A stretch of 64,000 nt of DNA from an uncultured Collinsella sp. (GCA_900541055.1 UQHZ01000001.1:1-64000), one strand, 5' to 3'. Numbered from the stretch's first letter, positions 7,311-16,009 are shown. The notes: generated from the sequence alone by a model not told the origin. Numbers and translations are program-made.

Positions 7311-7619
7311 GCATGCGCCGCCGCGGCCGCCGTCGCCCCCGACATTAAGGTCCTCGAGGGCCGCGTCGTCTCCGGCGACCAGTTCGTCTCGCCCGCGGAA
7401 CAGAAGGAGCGCATCCTCGCGACCTTCGGCGACCTGTGCTGCGAGATGGAGGGCTGCACCATCGCGCAGGCCGCCTATCTCAACGGCGTGCCCCTCGTCG
7501 TCGTGCGCGCCATCAGCGACAAGCCCTGCGCCGAGGGCCAGGTCGTCGACTACAACACCTTCGAGAAGAAGGCCGCCTGCGACTGCGCCCGCATCGCCGC
7601 GCGCATGGTTAAGCTTTAG
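7311..7619 (+). pseudogene. mtnN: MTA/SAH nucleosidase, 3' fragment only
   Basis: The open frame carries the C-terminal third of 5'-methylthioadenosine/S-adenosylhomocysteine nucleosidase. Visible are GRVVSGDQFVS, the CCEMEGCTIAQAAY substrate-binding block with its Glu in MEG, and VVVRAISDKPC with the Asp of the SD pair that acts in catalysis. The enzyme recycles MTA and SAH and feeds the activated-methyl cycle. The N-terminal two thirds are absent; the frame runs directly into transposase sequence near 7310. The conserved residues are still intact, so the break may be fairly recent. A strong terminator follows. Confidence 0.82.
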
Positions 7620-7621
7620 GT

Positions 7622-7675
7622 CCTGCGCGCCGGGGCCCTTCTTTATGTTGGGACCCCGGCGCGCAGGGCCCTTTC
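7622..7675 (+). terminator. Terminator after the mtnN fragment
   Basis: A perfect 14-bp stem (7622-7635 with 7654-7667) is followed by CCCTTTCC. The T-tract is short but the stem is very strong. It separates the decayed region from the PTS locus. Confidence 0.7.
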
Positions 7676-7845
7676 CAAAGCGAAGTGTCGAGCCGAAGTG
7701 TTGAGCGTCGGCCCTGAATGTTCAATGGCCGTTGTTTTCTGCCCCTCAAGTGGTGGACTTTTCCTCGGGGCTGTTGATTCCCCCACGCGCCCCTTTCCGT
7801 TCTCTGTGTTCCCCTTATACTCCTTGTACGAGGAGGTAAGAAGTC

Positions 7846-10587
7846 ATGGACAAGACCGCACAGGACAGCTTGGCAAAGAAACCCGTCGACATGAGGGACA
7901 GGATTCTCGAGCATCTCGAGGCCCTCACCTCTGCCGTCTCGCTCGACGACCTTGCCCGTCTGTCCACCTCCGACATCGCCGAGACGCTCATCATCTCCAG
8001 GAGCCTGGCGAGCCAGTACCTCAACGACCTTGTTCGCGCCGGCTTTGTGGTTAAGGTGGCGGGCAGGCCTGTCCGTTATTTTCATCGCCGCGCGTTCCAG
8101 AAGCGTTTTCAGGTAAAGCTCTCTGCAAGCGAGTACGCCTCGCTCGCCGACCTCATCCAGGCGACGGGAATCGCCGATCACCGCGACTTCGCGCGTGCCG
8201 TGGGCTTCGACCTGAGCCTCAGCTCCGTTGTCGAGCAGTGCAAGGCTGCGGTTCAGTACCCTCCGTTTGGCCTGCCCATCCTCTTGAGCGGCGGCGTGGG
8301 TGTCGGTAAGTCTTTCCTTTCTCGCCTTGTGTACGAGTACGGCAAGAACCAGGGCTTGCTGTCCCGCGACTCCTCCTATGTGCGCATCGACTGCGCCGGG
8401 GTCCCGGACGCCGCCTCGTTCAACGGGCTTCTTGACGAGTCGATCGCGAAATCGCGCGGGGGTGTGGTCTTTGTCAACGGCATCGAGGCACTCTCTCCCT
8501 CTGCGATGGAACACTGCCTTGCGACGGCCCTCGGGCTCGATGCCTCCCAGGATGCGCCGCGCGCTCGCCTCGTTCTTTCGACGACGCTTTCCGCCGATGA
8601 CCCGAAGGTTTCCTCGGCCTACAGCAAAATGCCCATCTGTGCCCGCGTCCCCTCACTCAAGGAGCGGACCCCCGAGGAGCGCGAGGATCTCATCTTGAGC
8701 TTCCTGCGCAGCGAGGGGTGCCGAATCGGTTCTGATGTGAAGATCAGCCGCGGCGCATACCGTTGCCTCGTGAACGCGGACTTTTCCGATAACATCGCCG
8801 GCTTGCGCGCCTGCGTGACGAACTGCTGCGCCAAAGCGTTCCTCAATCGCGAGGGCGACTACGTCGTCGTTCGCCCGTATCTTCTTCCCAGCGGGCTCCT
8901 CTCCTCCGCGCAGATCGATCAACAGCCCGACGATGGCGTTCTGATCGACGCGTCCCTGGATGCCGCCGAGAGCACAGGGCCGGTCGAGCAGGCGCTCGAT
9001 GCCCTGTGCTCTCTCGATGAGCGATTCTGCGCCGGGGAGCTCTCTGTCTCCGAGCTTGTCTCGCAAGCTGTCTCCGCTGTGCGCGGCGTTGAGGATCACT
9101 TGATCTTCGGCCACGGCGTCGCCTCATCGAGGTCGCGCGCCTTCGAGCGCGTCGTGGGCGCGGTCCTTGCCGACGCAGGCTCTTCTTATGGCATCGAGCT
9201 TTCGAGGAAGGTCACTTTTCTACTGGCCCAGGAGATTTGCCTGCAGTTGTGGCCGGGCATCGGCCTGGCTAAGCGAAAGTCTGCCTGTGCGGAGCAAATT
9301 TCCCATCTCCTCGGTGCCGTGACCTCCGAATTGCCGTTTGCCTCGAGCGTCTCCGATCAGGTCGCCGCAGACATGGAAGGGGCGCTCGGAATCTCGCTCG
9401 ATCACTTCACGAAGACGCTTCTGACGTTGTGCGTCGCATCGGAGTCTCGCGACGCGAAGGCCCTTCGGACGCTCTGCGTCATCTTGTCACACGGCTACTC
9501 GACGGCGACGAGCATCGCCGACGCGGCGAACCGTATGCTCGGCGTGCATGTGTACGAGGCGGTCGACATGCCCTACGACCAGCAGCTGAAGGACATCGTC
9601 GGTCCGCTCCAGCGCCTCGTCGACCGCCATTCCTACTGCACCGGGGTCGTGTTTCTTGTTGACATGGGCTCTTTGGAGGAGGCCTATAAGGCCCTCGAGA
9701 ACGTTACCGACTCCACCATCGGGGTGGTGAACAACGTCTCCACCGGGCTCGCGCTCGAGATCGGGTCCGGGCTGCTCGGCGGCAAGTCCATCGCCGAGGT
9801 TCTTGGCGATGCGACCGCCGTGTGCGTGACGCACTGCAAGGTAATCGAGCGCGTCAACCGTGAGGACGCCATCGTCTTCTGCTCCGAGTCCGGGGTCGAC
9901 GCGGCCGAGAGGATACGTCAGCTCGTCTCGCAGAGCCTCCCGCGCACCATAGGCGCGCGCCTGCTCACGAGGCCCTTCAAGCAGCTTGCCGCGAACGGGT
10001 CGAACGACGCCGTTTTCTCCGAGCACCGCGTCTGCGCCGTCATCGGCACGGGAGACCCCAGGATTGCCTCCGTTCCCTTCGTCGCCCTCGAAGACATTAT
10101 GTCGACGGCGTCCGCCTCGAAGGTCGATGCCGTGTTCGGCAGGTGGCTCGACGTCTCCGAGCTCGCTTCTTTCCACGAGAAGCTGCTTTCGAATATGACG
10201 CTGCAGAACGTTATCCGCTCCATCACCATCCTCGACCCGGAGCGGCTGTTCCACGAGATCGAGAGCGCCGTGCACGAGCTTCAGCGCAGAACGGGCGAGA
10301 AGATCAGCAGCAACGCCATCATCGGGCTGTACGTTCACCTCTGTTGCCTCGTCGAGCGCCTCGTCACCCGCAACCCCATCGAGACCTACGTCGGCCAGGA
10401 TCGCTTCGAGGAAGAGCACATCGACTTCATCGAGTCCTTCAGGCAGAGTTTCTCGAGCATCTCGACGCGCTATCGCGTGGAGGTTCCTGTAAGCGAGATC
10501 GCCTACGTCTTCGACTACATCAGTGTGAGCGCCGCCCCGGCGCGAGAGGAGCGTCTCGGCTCCTCGAGCCTCCTGTTCGACGAGTGA
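7846..10587 (+). CDS. LevR-like PTS-controlled transcriptional regulator
   Basis: This 913-residue protein has an N-terminal winged helix (about 15-80) and an AAA-type domain with Walker A GGVGVGKS (149-156) and a Walker B-like VVFVNGIE (207-214). A mannose-type EIIA-like domain with VILSHGYSTATS (His about 549) and DMPYDQQ follows, then a PRD-like C-terminus (about 810-905). This order matches LevR, which activates mannose-family PTS operons in step with sugar flux. The GAFTGA loop used by sigma-54 activators is not seen, so sigma-54 dependence is doubtful. GAGGAGG precedes the ATG. It lies directly upstream of its presumed target operon in the same orientation. Confidence 0.85.
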   Translation: MDKTAQDSLAKKPVDMRDRILEHLEALTSAVSLDDLARLSTSDIAETLIISRSLASQYLNDLVRAGFVVKVAGRPVRYFHRRAFQKRFQVKLSASEYASLADLIQATGIADHRDFARAVGFDLSLSSVVEQCKAAVQYPPFGLPILLSGGVGVGKSFLSRLVYEYGKNQGLLSRDSSYVRIDCAGVPDAASFNGLLDESIAKSRGGVVFVNGIEALSPSAMEHCLATALGLDASQDAPRARLVLSTTLSADDPKVSSAYSKMPICARVPSLKERTPEEREDLILSFLRSEGCRIGSDVKISRGAYRCLVNADFSDNIAGLRACVTNCCAKAFLNREGDYVVVRPYLLPSGLLSSAQIDQQPDDGVLIDASLDAAESTGPVEQALDALCSLDERFCAGELSVSELVSQAVSAVRGVEDHLIFGHGVASSRSRAFERVVGAVLADAGSSYGIELSRKVTFLLAQEICLQLWPGIGLAKRKSACAEQISHLLGAVTSELPFASSVSDQVAADMEGALGISLDHFTKTLLTLCVASESRDAKALRTLCVILSHGYSTATSIADAANRMLGVHVYEAVDMPYDQQLKDIVGPLQRLVDRHSYCTGVVFLVDMGSLEEAYKALENVTDSTIGVVNNVSTGLALEIGSGLLGGKSIAEVLGDATAVCVTHCKVIERVNREDAIVFCSESGVDAAERIRQLVSQSLPRTIGARLLTRPFKQLAANGSNDAVFSEHRVCAVIGTGDPRIASVPFVALEDIMSTASASKVDAVFGRWLDVSELASFHEKLLSNMTLQNVIRSITILDPERLFHEIESAVHELQRRTGEKISSNAIIGLYVHLCCLVERLVTRNPIETYVGQDRFEEEHIDFIESFRQSFSSISTRYRVEVPVSEIAYVFDYISVSAAPAREERLGSSSLLFDE

Positions 10588-10708
10588 CCCCCCGCGCCGT
10601 CACGATCTGACCGCGCGTCTTCAATAATCCGATAATCCCTCGCCCGGCGCGAATCCGGATAGCGCCAAGGCAGTGCTGAATGAAAAACTTGATTTGATAG
10701 GAGCAAAC

Positions 10709-11182
10709 ATGAGTGTTGTTATGGCACGAATCGACAATCGCCTGCTTCACGGCATCATCGTGACGCAGTGGGCCCCGGTGTCGGGCGCAACCCGAGTCAT
10801 GGTCATCGACGACAAGGTCGCCGGCGACGAGGTCCTGAAGTCCACCATGAGGATGGCGCGCCCCGCGGGCATGGCCGTCTCGATCATCTCCGAGGAGACC
10901 GCGCTCAAGAACTTCGCGGCGGGCAAGTACGACCGCGAGAAGGTCTTTGTCATCGCCAAGGAACCCGAGACGATGCTTCACCTGGTCGAGTCGGGCATCG
11001 AGCTCCCGTCGCTGATCGTCGGCGGCTCTCTTGTCAAGGAGGGCGGCGTCCAGCTCACCCAGCGCGCCTATGCCTCCGCCGAGAACGTCCAAAGCTACAA
11101 GGCGCTCATCGCCCACGGCGTCAAGGTGACGGCACAGTTCGTGCCCGCCGACAAGCCCGTCTCCGTCGCCGACCTCATCTAA
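10709..11182 (+). CDS. PTS mannose/fructose/sorbose-family EIIB
   Basis: EIIB passes phosphate from EIIA to the incoming sugar at the membrane domain. The 157-residue product opens with the family active-site pattern RIDNRLLHGIIVTQW, in which His14 is the predicted phosphorylated residue. AGGAG six bases before the ATG at 10709 decides the start; an in-frame upstream codon at 10673 lacks a ribosome binding site. It is the first gene of the EIIB-EIIC-EIID-EIIA series. The 121-base gap to the regulator must hold the promoter, but I see no clear -24/-12 element there. Confidence 0.92.
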   Translation: MSVVMARIDNRLLHGIIVTQWAPVSGATRVMVIDDKVAGDEVLKSTMRMARPAGMAVSIISEETALKNFAAGKYDREKVFVIAKEPETMLHLVESGIELPSLIVGGSLVKEGGVQLTQRAYASAENVQSYKALIAHGVKVTAQFVPADKPVSVADLI

Positions 11183-11191
11183 GGAGGGATC

Positions 11192-11977
11192 ATGGTCAAC
11201 TTCACTATCCTGCAGGTCGTCCTTTTGACCCTGCTTGCCTTCATCAAGCACGTGGACTACTACGGCATCCCGATGATCTTCGTCAACTATGCCGTCTTCT
11301 GGGGCCTTATCACCGGCGTGGTCATGGGCGACTGGCAGACCGGCCTCGTCATCGGCGGCACCATCCAGCTCATGCAGCTCGGCGTCGCGGGCTTCGGCGG
11401 CTCGTCGATTCCCGATTACGGCACGATGGCCATCATCGCCACCGCCTACGGCGTGACCCTGGGCTCCGACACGGGCCTCGCCATCGGCCTGCCGGTCGGC
11501 ATGCTCGGCATCCAGCTCGACGTCGTCGTCAAGATCCTCAACGGCTTTGTCGTCGAGAAGTCCCAGAAGTTCTGCAACGATGGTAAGTTCAATCAGATGA
11601 ACGCCATCCTGTGGGTCTGCCCCGCGCTCTTCGGCCTGTGCGCCGCCCTGCCCGTCTTTGTCTCCGTGACGCTCGGCCAGCCCGCCGTCAACTGGCTCCT
11701 CGAGGTCATGCCCCAGTGGTTCCTCTCCGGCCTCACCCTCGCCGGCAAGATGCTCCCGGCCATCGGTATCGCCATGCTGCTCCGCTACATGCCAACCGCC
11801 AAGTACTTCCAGTACCTGCTCGCCGGTTTCTTCCTCTCGGCCTTCCTGAACGTGCCCATCATCGGTGCCGCCATCGTCGGCGTTGCCCTCGCGATCGCGT
11901 TCTACCAGCGTGCCGAGAGGGACGCCGAGCTCACCGCCCACGCTTCCGCAGACGCCTTCATCGGAGAGGATGAGTAA
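11192..11977 (+). CDS. PTS mannose/sorbose-family EIIC permease
   Basis: This 261-residue membrane protein has many hydrophobic segments and the family pattern VNYAVFWGLITGVVMGDW followed by IQLMQLGVAGFGGSSIPDYG. It forms the sugar channel with EIID. AAGGAGG lies just before the ATG. It starts nine bases after EIIB and is followed two bases later by EIID, so the three genes are one transcription unit. The substrate cannot be read from the sequence; the neighbouring GH172 and fructokinase point to a fructose-containing sugar. Confidence 0.92.
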   Translation: MVNFTILQVVLLTLLAFIKHVDYYGIPMIFVNYAVFWGLITGVVMGDWQTGLVIGGTIQLMQLGVAGFGGSSIPDYGTMAIIATAYGVTLGSDTGLAIGLPVGMLGIQLDVVVKILNGFVVEKSQKFCNDGKFNQMNAILWVCPALFGLCAALPVFVSVTLGQPAVNWLLEVMPQWFLSGLTLAGKMLPAIGIAMLLRYMPTAKYFQYLLAGFFLSAFLNVPIIGAAIVGVALAIAFYQRAERDAELTAHASADAFIGEDE

Positions 11978-11979
11978 CC

Positions 11980-12810
11980 ATGGAAAACGAGAACATCACC
12001 GCCGCCGAGGGCAAGCCCTCCGGCTATAAGGTCACCAAGAAGGACCTGCGCAACGCGAACTGGCGCTGGCTCATGAGCGTGTGCACCTTCAACTACCAGA
12101 CCCAGCAGGGCGCCTCGGTCGCCTACGCCCTCTCGCCGATCCTGAGGAAGATCTACACGAACGACGAGGACTATAAGCAAGCGCTCAACAACCACTTCCG
12201 CTACTACAACACCCAGCCTTGGCTCGCCGCCATCATCCTCGGCGCCTGCGTGGCCATGGAGGAGCGTGACGGCCTCGCGGCGGCGGACGCCGTCCAAGAC
12301 CTGAAGATCGGCACCATGGGACCGCTCGCCGGCGTCGGCGACTCCCTGCTCATGACCATGATCCCGACCATCATGGGCTCCATCGCCGCCTACATGGCCA
12401 TCGAGGGCAACCCCGTGGGAGCCGGCATCTGGTTCGCGCTCATCCTGGCCATCTTCTGGGTCCGCATGCACGCCCTCGAGTTCGGCTACAAGCAGGGTGT
12501 GAAGCTCGTCACCGACTTCAGCGAGAAGCTTCCCAACCTCACTGCCGCCGCCTCCGTGCTCGGCCTCACCGTGGTCGGCTGCCTCATCGCCTCGGTCATC
12601 GGCGTCACCTGCCCGATTAGCTTCAGCTTCGGCGACGTCTCGATGGAGATTCAGCCGCTGCTCGACAAGATCCTGCCTGCCATGATCCCCGCCGCCATCA
12701 CGGGAAGCGCGTATTACCTTCTTACCAAGAAGAACGCGAGCATGACGGCCCTCATCCTCGTGGTGATCGTCCTCGCGATGGTCGCCTCCGCCGCCGGCAT
12801 CCTCGCCTAG
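11980..12810 (+). CDS. PTS mannose-family EIID
   Basis: EIID is the second membrane partner of mannose-type PTS and is diagnostic of that family. The 276-residue product has the expected N-terminal helix region (KKDLRNANWRWLMSVCTFNY), HFRYYNTQPWLAAIILGACVAMEE, GTMGPLAGVGDSLLMT and C-terminal hydrophobic segments. It begins two bases after the EIIC stop. EIIA follows 26 bases downstream, completing the complex. Confidence 0.92.
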   Translation: MENENITAAEGKPSGYKVTKKDLRNANWRWLMSVCTFNYQTQQGASVAYALSPILRKIYTNDEDYKQALNNHFRYYNTQPWLAAIILGACVAMEERDGLAAADAVQDLKIGTMGPLAGVGDSLLMTMIPTIMGSIAAYMAIEGNPVGAGIWFALILAIFWVRMHALEFGYKQGVKLVTDFSEKLPNLTAAASVLGLTVVGCLIASVIGVTCPISFSFGDVSMEIQPLLDKILPAMIPAAITGSAYYLLTKKNASMTALILVVIVLAMVASAAGILA

Positions 12811-12836
12811 CTTCGACCCAAGAGATTGGTGAATCA

Positions 12837-13235
12837 ATGAGAAAGATAGTTGTGGCGAGCCATTCCCTTCTCGCCCAGGGCTTCAAGGACACCCTCGAGT
12901 TCCTTACGGGTAAGAGCGACGCCGTCACCGCCGTTTGCGCCTATGTGAACGACAACGGCGAGGGGCTCGACGCGGCGGTCGAGGCGGCGCTTTCGGGCAC
13001 TGACGAGGTCGTCGTCCTTACCGACGCACTCGGCGGCAGCGTGAACCAGCGCTTCTCCCGCTTCGCCTCCGACCGGATCCACGTGATCGCGGGTGTCAAC
13101 CTCCCGCTCGCCATGACGGTCGCGCTCGCGCGCCCCGACGAGAAACTCGACTTCGACGCCCTCGTCGACGAGGCGCGCCAGCAGATCGTCTACGTGAACG
13201 GTGCCAGTTCCGCCGAGTGCGAAGACGACGAATAG
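12837..13235 (+). CDS. PTS mannose-family EIIA
   Basis: This 132-residue protein starts MRKIVVASHSLLAQGFK; His9 is the expected phospho-accepting residue taking phosphate from HPr. VVVLTDALGGSVNQRF is the typical second block (EIIA-Man DxxGGS). It lies last among the PTS genes and 12 bases before the GH172 gene, which suggests co-transcription with the glycosidase. The acidic C-terminus (ECEDDE) is short. Confidence 0.9.
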   Translation: MRKIVVASHSLLAQGFKDTLEFLTGKSDAVTAVCAYVNDNGEGLDAAVEAALSGTDEVVVLTDALGGSVNQRFSRFASDRIHVIAGVNLPLAMTVALARPDEKLDFDALVDEARQQIVYVNGASSAECEDDE

Positions 13236-13247
13236 AGGAGGTCGACG

Positions 13248-14372
13248 ATGAGAGAGTTCCTTAAAGACGTGTGGATGCACGGCGGTGAGGAAAGCCGTGC
13301 CATCACCCCCGAGAACATCACGGGCGAGAAGGGCCACGCCGCCATGTCGGCCAGCCACCTCGGCGTCGGCCGCAAGGGCTCGTGCTGCGTGCCCCTTGAG
13401 TCCGGCGAGACCATCACGCTCGCGGACATCGAGGGCCCCGGCATCATCCGTCACATCTGGATGACCGTCCCCGACAAGACCGCCGCCGGCAGCTTCGTCA
13501 TGCGCGACCTCGTGCTGCGCTTCTACTGGGACGACGAGGAGACCCCCTCGGTCGAGTGCCCTGTCGGCGACTTCTTCTGCAACGGCTTCGGTGAGCGCGC
13601 CATCGTCAACTCGATGCCCATCTGCGTGAACCCGACGGGCGGCATGAACTGCTACTTCGAGATGCCCTTCAGGAAGCACGCCAAAGTCACGCTTACGAGC
13701 GAGCACCCCGGGTTCATTAAGTACATCTTCTACACGTTCAACTACGCGCTCACCGACGTGCCGGACGACGCCATGTACTTCCACGCCCGTTTTAACCGCG
13801 AGCGCAGCACCCGCAGGGGCGTCGACTACACCGTGCTCGACGGCGTGCGCGGTAAGGGCTACTACGTCGGCACCTACATGGCCCTGTGCGCCCTGGAGCG
13901 CTATTGGTGGGGCGAGGGCGAGATGAAGTTCTTCCTCGACGGCGACGAGGAGTTCCCCACGGTCACCTCGACGGGAGCCGAGGACTACTTTGGCGGTGCC
14001 TGGGCCTTCCTCGACAGGCCGCCCCACGCGCTGCCCGAGGCGCAGTGCTTCAACACACTGTTCGCCGGCTACCCGTACCGCTCGACGCGCGACGCCACGC
14101 GCGACCGCTTCAGCGCGGGCAAGCCGAACCCGAACCCGATGCTCGCGACCAACGACGACGCGCTGCCCAGGCACGGCCTCTACAGGTGGCACCTTCCCGA
14201 CCCGATCTCGTTCAAGGAGGACCTGCGCGTGACGTTCCAGGACCTCGGCAACGACGACATCAAGCTCTACGAGCGCGAGGACGACATCTCCACCGTCGCC
14301 TACTGGTACCAAAGCGAACCGCACGCCGTGCTCGCCCCGTTTGCCGCAAGGCAGGACCGCGTGCCCAGGTAG
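13248..14372 (+). CDS. GH172 (DUF2961) family glycoside hydrolase
   Basis: The 374-residue product is a full-length DUF2961/GH172 protein: IRHIWMTVPD near 64-73, ECPVGDFFCNGFGE, and the highly conserved TSTGAEDYFGGAW with its acidic pair near 242-254. Characterised GH172 members act on alpha-D-fructofuranosyl or arabinofuranosyl linkages, including difructose dianhydride I. There is no signal peptide, so it acts in the cytoplasm. Its position between the PTS genes and a fructokinase suggests it splits the imported, probably phosphorylated, disaccharide. GAGGAGG precedes the ATG. The substrate is inference. Confidence 0.85.
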   Translation: MREFLKDVWMHGGEESRAITPENITGEKGHAAMSASHLGVGRKGSCCVPLESGETITLADIEGPGIIRHIWMTVPDKTAAGSFVMRDLVLRFYWDDEETPSVECPVGDFFCNGFGERAIVNSMPICVNPTGGMNCYFEMPFRKHAKVTLTSEHPGFIKYIFYTFNYALTDVPDDAMYFHARFNRERSTRRGVDYTVLDGVRGKGYYVGTYMALCALERYWWGEGEMKFFLDGDEEFPTVTSTGAEDYFGGAWAFLDRPPHALPEAQCFNTLFAGYPYRSTRDATRDRFSAGKPNPNPMLATNDDALPRHGLYRWHLPDPISFKEDLRVTFQDLGNDDIKLYEREDDISTVAYWYQSEPHAVLAPFAARQDRVPR

Positions 14373-14451
14373 GGTCGCCTCGAAACAAGCCAACGTTATG
14401 GGCGTCCGCGGTTGACCATGACTGCGGGCGTCCCTTTGTAAGGAGGATCGC

Positions 14452-15336
14452 ATGAGCGAAAAGCAAATGAGGCTCGGCGCCCTCGAGGCCGGCGGGACCA
14501 AGATGGTCTGTGCCGTGGTGTCCGGCGACGGCGAGGTCCTCGACCGTATGGAGACCCCGACGCTTGCGCCCGCCGAGACCGTCCCGCAGATGATCGAGTG
14601 GTTCGCCGCCCGCGATGTGGACGCGTTGGGCATCGGCGCCTTCGGCCCGACCTGCGTCGACCCCGCCGACGAGCGCTACGGCTCCATCCTCCAAACGCCC
14701 AAGCTCGCGTGGCGAGGCTATGGTCTTCGCGCCGCGTTTGCCGACGCCCTCGGGATTCCGGTGGCCTACGATACGGACGTGAACGTTGCCTGCCTCGGCG
14801 AAGCGGTCTTCGGCTGCTGCAAGGGGCTCAAGGACGCCGTCTACGTGACCATCGGCACCGGCGTGGGCGCGGGCGTCATGTGCGCGGGCAGTCTCCTTCA
14901 CGGCATGCTGCACCCCGAGGCCGGCCACATGCTGGTAAGGACCCGTCCCACCGAGGAAGGACGCTGCGTCTGCCCGAGCCACGCGAGCTGCCTCGAGGGC
15001 CTCGCCTCCGGCCCCGCCATCGCCGCGCGCTGGGGAAAGCCCGCGGCCGAGCTCGCGGACAACGATGAGGTGTGGATGCTCGAGGGGGATTATCTGGGGC
15101 AGATGTGTGCGAACCTCGTGCTCATGTACTCGCCTCACCGCATCGTCCTCGGCGGCGGCGTGATGCACCAGGAGCAGCTCTACGGCATCGTCCGCAAGAA
15201 GACCCTCGAATATCTGGGTGGCTACATCCAGACCGCCGAGCTTAAGGACATGGAGAGCTACATCTGCGCCCCGGGCTGCGGCGGCGACCAAGGAATCCTC
15301 GGCGCGGCCGAGCTGGCAAGAAGGGCGCTCGCGTAA
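14452..15336 (+). CDS. ROK-family fructokinase
   Basis: A 294-residue ROK sugar kinase with LGALEAGGTKMVC (phosphate-binding DxGGTK-like loop), GTGVGAGVM and the zinc/substrate block HPEAGHMLV...CVCPSHASCLEGLASGPAI. This arrangement, with CxCxxHxxC, is that of ScrK/GmuE-type fructokinases (fructose to fructose 6-phosphate), not glucokinases. AAGGAGG lies six bases before the ATG. It would phosphorylate the free fructose released by the GH172 enzyme. A strong bidirectional terminator follows the gene. Confidence 0.87.
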   Translation: MSEKQMRLGALEAGGTKMVCAVVSGDGEVLDRMETPTLAPAETVPQMIEWFAARDVDALGIGAFGPTCVDPADERYGSILQTPKLAWRGYGLRAAFADALGIPVAYDTDVNVACLGEAVFGCCKGLKDAVYVTIGTGVGAGVMCAGSLLHGMLHPEAGHMLVRTRPTEEGRCVCPSHASCLEGLASGPAIAARWGKPAAELADNDEVWMLEGDYLGQMCANLVLMYSPHRIVLGGGVMHQEQLYGIVRKKTLEYLGGYIQTAELKDMESYICAPGCGGDQGILGAAELARRALA

Positions 15337-15368
15337 CTTGCGCTCTCTCCGCCATACAACGCGTTAAG

Positions 15369-15418
15369 AAAAGACGAGCGCTTCTTGCCAATTGGGCGGC
15401 AAGAAGCACTCGTCTTTT
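15369..15418. terminator. Bidirectional terminator after the fructokinase gene
   Basis: AAAAGACGAG-GCTTCTTGCC (15369-15389, one mismatch) pairs with GGCAAGAAGC-CTCGTCTTTT (15398-15418). The A-rich left foot and T-rich right foot let it stop transcription from either side: the sugar operon on + and the degV remnant on -. Confidence 0.85.
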
Positions 15419-15451
15419 GCATTTGTTTTTGGGCAGAACGCCCCGCCTCCG

Positions 15452-15694
15452 CTAGAGTCCCTGGACCGCTACACCCACGAGGTTTGGACCGGTGTGGACA
15501 AGAAGCGCGGGGCTGATGTCGGAGCGGACGATCTCCACCGCGTTGGCCACGCGCTCGCGCAGGGCCTGCTCCATGCGGTCGTAAAGGTCGGCGTAGGCCG
15601 AGGTGTAGCTCACGGCAAAGCGCACCTTGGGGTGCTTCTCGGCGATGGCGGCGACGAGCTTGACCTCGGTGCGATGCGGTACTTGCATAGCCAT
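15452..15694 (-). pseudogene. DegV-family protein, C-terminal fragment
   Basis: The 80-residue minus-strand frame resembles the C-terminus of a DegV (fatty-acid-binding) protein: VRFAVSYTSAYADLYDRMEQ and the conserved ending SPALLVHTGPNLVGVAVQG. A complete DegV protein is about 280 residues; the N-terminal two thirds, with the S/T fatty-acid head-group site, are missing. An ATG happens to open the fragment but has no clear ribosome binding site. It sits next to IS-end-like hairpins, which may mark the event that truncated it. Confidence 0.65.
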
Positions 15695-15739
15695 TTCGTG
15701 TGCGCGAGGCTGTCGGCTTTCTGGGCCACAGCAATCACA

Positions 15740-15912
15740 TTCCCCCTAGCATGATGACCTGAACAATCCTCATGCTAGGGGGAAGGTTTTTGTCGCGTAG
15801 CGGAAATTGGCCTCCACCCGCTGAGCGGGTGGCTTTCTATGCCGCGCGTGCCGTGCGGCACGGACTAAAGTCCATGAATAAAAACGAGGGAGGCCGTTTC
15901 CGACCTCCCTCG
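15740..15912. repeat. Cluster of hairpins resembling an IS200/IS605-type end
   Basis: Four palindromes follow one another: a perfect 15-bp inverted repeat (15740-15754 with 15770-15784) followed by TTTTT; CCACCCGC/GCGGGTGG (15814-15832); GTGCCG/GGCAC with GGACTAAAGTCC (15848-15873); and CGAGGGAGG/CCTCCCTCG (15885-15912). The CACCCGC stem plus GACTAAAGTC arrangement is reminiscent of the non-coding ends of IS200/IS605 elements that carry tnpB. No transposase frame is present, so this would be a remnant. The assignment is tentative. Confidence 0.35.
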
Positions 15913-15932
15913 CAAAGGGTCTCTGATTACTC

Positions 15933-16009
15933 CCACTCATTGGGGACAGACTTAAATGAGTGCTCTTGAAATGCCGGCGCCTGGGGACGTTCCTTTTCTG
16001 TCGGCAGTT
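15933..16009. repeat. Small palindromes with GGGGAC cores
   Basis: CACTCATT...AATGAGTG (15933-15962) and TGCCG...CGGCA (15972-16006) each enclose GGGGAC. The same GGGGAC/GTCCCC core appears in hairpins at 18140-18178, 21454-21525 and 22185-22210. Short stems with a shared tetranucleotide-like foot are typical of REP sequences bound by TnpA-REP proteins; no such gene is in the window. Confidence 0.5.

Noticed and set aside
10588..10708. -24/-12 (sigma-54) promoter before the PTS operon
   Set aside because: Expected with a LevR-type activator, but no GG-N10-GC pair in a proper context could be found.
12834..14633. 599-codon minus-strand frame opposite EIIA and GH172
   Set aside because: It is a shadow of GC-rich coding sequence on the other strand; the opposite frame matches known families.
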